From the NCBI GenBank assembly GCA_900768735.1, contig CAAGDZ010000192.1:1-7418 (forward strand): a DNA stretch of 7,418 nt. Reading direction: 5' to 3'. The position numbers and the translations under genes were made by a program. Positions 5,223 through 7,418 of this stretch are shown in pieces (positions within the stretch are counted from its first letter, which is position 1; every line of letters starts with the position of its first letter). The notes beneath the pieces were generated by a model. That model was not told where the DNA came from. It did not search any database and saw only the letters and a program-made list of their open reading frames with translations. The DNA is from Oscillospiraceae bacterium. GTDB lineage: Bacteria; Bacillota; Clostridia; Oscillospirales; Ruminococcaceae.

Positions 5223-5843
5223 TCATGTGCTTATTACATCGTCATAATAAAGCGTTATACGGGGCAACTCTATCTCCCCGCCCGACGCGAAAAGCTCGGG
5301 TCGGTCAAAGCTGTAGGACACCTTCAGCGAGCTTAAAGCCTCGCTTACCTGCTCCTCTGTCAGTCCCGACCTGTTTATGACGATAAACATCGACACGTTC
5401 GATTTGTTGAATCTGTCAATCTGTGCGACGTTTGTTTCCTTGAAAACAAACGCGTCCTTGTACTGCGGGATTTCCTCTATCTTAAACTGTATGTTGCTTA
5501 TCTTGTACATACCGATATTGGTAAATTCAAAGGCAAGCTCGACCCGCAGATAATCCTCGCTATTTTCCATGTCAAACTCGGTGTCCGACAAGAGCGTGCT
5601 TGTGCTTGTTACATCCTTTTCGATACTGCTGTCGGAGAGCTTGTCATAAACGCTCTTTACCATAAGATTGAACTTATCACCCGAATAGCTGTACAGCTTT
5701 GTGTGCAGGTACTGCACCTGCACCGGAAACGCAAACTGCGTCACTATGACAAGCACTGCGACCGCCACGACAATCAGCCAGATAAGCGCCTTCTTCACGG
5801 CGTTCTTGCCGAAAATCCCGTTCAGGGTCTGCTTAAAGCTCAT
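5223..5843 (-). CDS. Single-pass membrane-anchored protein of unknown function, downstream of ileS
   Basis: The 206-residue product has a short basic cytoplasmic N-terminus (FGKNAVKK), one strong hydrophobic helix at about residues 19-39 (ALIWLIVVAVAVLVIVTQFAF), and a ~165-residue region expected outside the membrane. The outer region is mixed, with alternating polar/hydrophobic stretches such as LRVELAFEFTNIGMYKI and ELPRITLYYDD that suggest a beta-rich fold. There is no lipobox, cysteine or recognisable catalytic motif in it, and I do not recognise the family. The positive-inside rule points to an uncleaved N-terminal anchor, although a signal peptide cannot be excluded. Its ATG overlaps the ileS TGA as ATGA (5843-5840), and there is no good Shine-Dalgarno before it, so translation is probably coupled to ileS. 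The link to ileS may reflect only shared expression. Confidence 0.85.
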   Translation of the reverse strand: MSFKQTLNGIFGKNAVKKALIWLIVVAVAVLVIVTQFAFPVQVQYLHTKLYSYSGDKFNLMVKSVYDKLSDSSIEKDVTSTSTLLSDTEFDMENSEDYLRVELAFEFTNIGMYKISNIQFKIEEIPQYKDAFVFKETNVAQIDRFNKSNVSMFIVINRSGLTEEQVSEALSSLKVSYSFDRPELFASGGEIELPRITLYYDDVIST

Positions 5844-7418
5844 ACGCGCTTAACACCGAGCACGGTCTTTTCGCCGTTTATATCCCACTCTGCGGTATAT
5901 CCGTCGGTCTCGCCGATTACGATGTCATCGGCGAGAGTATCGTCTGATACTGCGGCGGCGTTGCGCTTTAATATATCGGCAATCTTTTCATTTTTGTCGC
6001 AGTAGATAACGATATGGTTCATTACCTCAAAGCCTGCGTCCTTACGCATAGACTGCACCTTGCTGATAATCTCTCTTACAAAGCCCTCCTCAATAAGCTC
6101 GGGGGTGAGGGTTGTGTCAAGCACTACGGTAAAGCCTCTGTCGGATACTACCTCGTAGCCCTCCTTCTGCTTTTCCTCTATCAGCAGATCGTCCTCGCTG
6201 ACGGTAGCCTCGCCTGTCGAAAGGGTGAGCGTAACCGTGCCGTTTTCTCTTATCTGAGCCATAGCCTTTGCGCCGTCGATTTCGGCGAGTACCGTTCTTA
6301 CCTCGTTTATCTGCTTGCCGAATCTCGCGCCGAGCGTTTTCAGCTGCGGCTTGAACGAATAGGAGGTGAACTCGTCGGTGTTGTCTATAAAGCTGATTTC
6401 CTTTATATTAAGCTCGTCCTTTACAATATCCGCGAACATAGGCTCTAAGGTCTTGTCGCCCTTTACCATTATTTTAGCTATGGGCTGTCTGTTCTTGATA
6501 TTTGCGGCGTTTCTTGCGGCACGGCCGAGAGTAACGACAGTCAGTACGGTTTCCATCTCGTCTTCAAGGTGCTTATCTATCAGCTTTTCATCGACAGTCG
6601 GGAAGTCGCACAGATGTACGCTTATCGGCGCGTTTTTATCCAGCGAGCATACAAGATTTCTGTAAATATCGTCGCAGACAAACGGGGTCATAGGCGCAGA
6701 GGTCTTTGCGATAGTCACAAGCGCGGTGTAAAGCGTCATATATGCGTTTATCTTGTCCTGCGTCAGCTCCTTCGACCAGAAGCGCTCTCTGCTGCGTCTT
6801 ACATACCAGTTTGACATCTCGTCAACAAAGTCCTGAAGCGCTCTTGCCGCCTCGGGTATGCGGTAGTTTGCGAGATTGTCGTCTACCTCTCCCACAACGG
6901 TATTCAGCTTTGACAGCAGCCATCTGTCCATTACGCCGAGCTTGTCGGTTTCAAGCGTGTACTTTGTCGCGTCAAAGCTATCTATATTTGCGTACAGCAC
7001 ATAGAACGCGTAGGTGTTCCACAGCGTGGAGATATATTTTCTCTGTCCCTCGTTTACCGCCTTTGCGTGGAAGCGGTTAGGAAGCCACGGTGCGGAGTTG
7101 GTATAGAAATACCAGCGGATAGCGTCCGCTCCGTGCTCAGCCAGCGACTCGAACGGGTCAACCGCGTTTCCCTTTGACTTTGACATCTTCTGTCCGTCCT
7201 TGTCAAGCACAAGTCCGAGTACGATTACGTTTTTGTACGGAGCCTTATTGAACAGCAGAGTGGATATTGCAAGAAGTGAATAGAACCAGCCTCTTGTCTG
7301 GTCTACCGCCTCGGAGATAAAGTCCGCGGGGAACTGCTTTTCAAATAAGTCCTTATTTTCAAAAGGATAGTGATGCTGTGCAAACGGCATAGAGCCTGAG
7401 TCAAACCAGCAGTCGATA
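5840..7418 (-). CDS. ileS: Isoleucyl-tRNA synthetase, C-terminal part (start lies outside the window)
   Basis: The visible 525 residues are the C-terminal half of isoleucine--tRNA ligase, the cytoplasmic enzyme that charges tRNA-Ile with isoleucine using ATP. The frame stays open to the window edge and begins IDCWFDSGSMPFAQ, a class I Ile/Val/Leu synthetase signature at the end of the editing/catalytic junction. The VDQTRGWFYSLL stretch follows, then the KMSKS loop in DGQKMSKSKGN (visible residues 77-81). The anticodon-binding helical domain includes DRWLLSKLN, NWYVRRSRERFW and SAPMTPFVCDDIY. The C-terminus ends in an alpha/beta domain (EEGFVREIISKVQSMRKDAGF) and has no CxxC zinc pairs. That matches the type 2 bacterial/eukaryote-like IleRS common in Clostridia rather than the E. 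coli type 1 enzyme with a C-terminal zinc ribbon. The HIGH motif and any leader (a T-box would be usual) are outside the window. Only the first part is missing; I see no damage in the visible part. Confidence 0.97.
   Translation of the reverse strand, partial: IDCWFDSGSMPFAQHHYPFENKDLFEKQFPADFISEAVDQTRGWFYSLLAISTLLFNKAPYKNVIVLGLVLDKDGQKMSKSKGNAVDPFESLAEHGADAIRWYFYTNSAPWLPNRFHAKAVNEGQRKYISTLWNTYAFYVLYANIDSFDATKYTLETDKLGVMDRWLLSKLNTVVGEVDDNLANYRIPEAARALQDFVDEMSNWYVRRSRERFWSKELTQDKINAYMTLYTALVTIAKTSAPMTPFVCDDIYRNLVCSLDKNAPISVHLCDFPTVDEKLIDKHLEDEMETVLTVVTLGRAARNAANIKNRQPIAKIMVKGDKTLEPMFADIVKDELNIKEISFIDNTDEFTSYSFKPQLKTLGARFGKQINEVRTVLAEIDGAKAMAQIRENGTVTLTLSTGEATVSEDDLLIEEKQKEGYEVVSDRGFTVVLDTTLTPELIEEGFVREIISKVQSMRKDAGFEVMNHIVIYCDKNEKIADILKRNAAAVSDDTLADDIVIGETDGYTAEWDINGEKTVLGVKRV

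Noticed and set aside
6014..6448. A 144-codon open frame on the plus strand inside ileS, and similar ones opposite the transporter and kinase
   Set aside because: These are antisense shadows of well-conserved genes, produced by codon bias; none has a credible start context or recognisable protein.

Overview
The window looks like a chromosomal segment of a gut-type Clostridia, most like the Ruminococcus / [Eubacterium] siraeum group (Oscillospiraceae). This is an inference from the style of the proteins, strong AGGAGG-like ribosome sites, two well-supported TTG starts, and mid-range GC broken by AT-rich patches. Every gene I can support lies on the minus strand, so the natural reading order runs from base 7418 down to base 1.

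Region 1 (7418 to 5223) holds the C-terminal 525 codons of isoleucyl-tRNA synthetase (ileS, entering from outside the window). A single-pass membrane protein of unknown function (206 aa) follows, and its ATG overlaps the ileS stop as ATGA. The two are almost certainly one transcript.

Region 2 (5222 to 4803) has no gene. It contains a long imperfect palindrome (5051-5149) that ends in a T-run on the minus strand, so it may act as the terminator of the ileS unit. It is also part of a repeat family seen elsewhere in the window. Next to it is a near-consensus promoter (TTGACA, 17 bp, TATACT) for the next gene.

Region 3 (4802 to 2235) is one large hybrid sensor histidine kinase of 855 aa: seven membrane helices, HisKA, HATPase, receiver, HPt, and an Ala/Glu-rich C-terminal helical extension. 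Its membrane-sensor part is strikingly AT-rich. A diverged copy of the repeat in region 2 overlaps its last 15 or so codons and runs into the downstream spacer. No response regulator with an output domain is present in the window.

Region 4 (2126 to 675) is a two-gene unit: an EamA-family (drug/metabolite transporter) 10-helix permease with a TTG start, then a flavodoxin-fold NAD(P)H-dependent oxidoreductase 12 bases after it. A good terminator hairpin follows at about 610-665.

Region 5 (560 to 1) is a promoter plus the first 166 codons of a very acidic, low-complexity protein that starts at TTG and runs off the window edge.

The ordinary content is a housekeeping gene, a transporter/oxidoreductase pair and a phosphorelay kinase. 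The part most worth a second look is the set of related repeats that bracket the kinase gene in opposite orientations and contribute to its 3' end. I do not see evidence for a new defence or mobile system.
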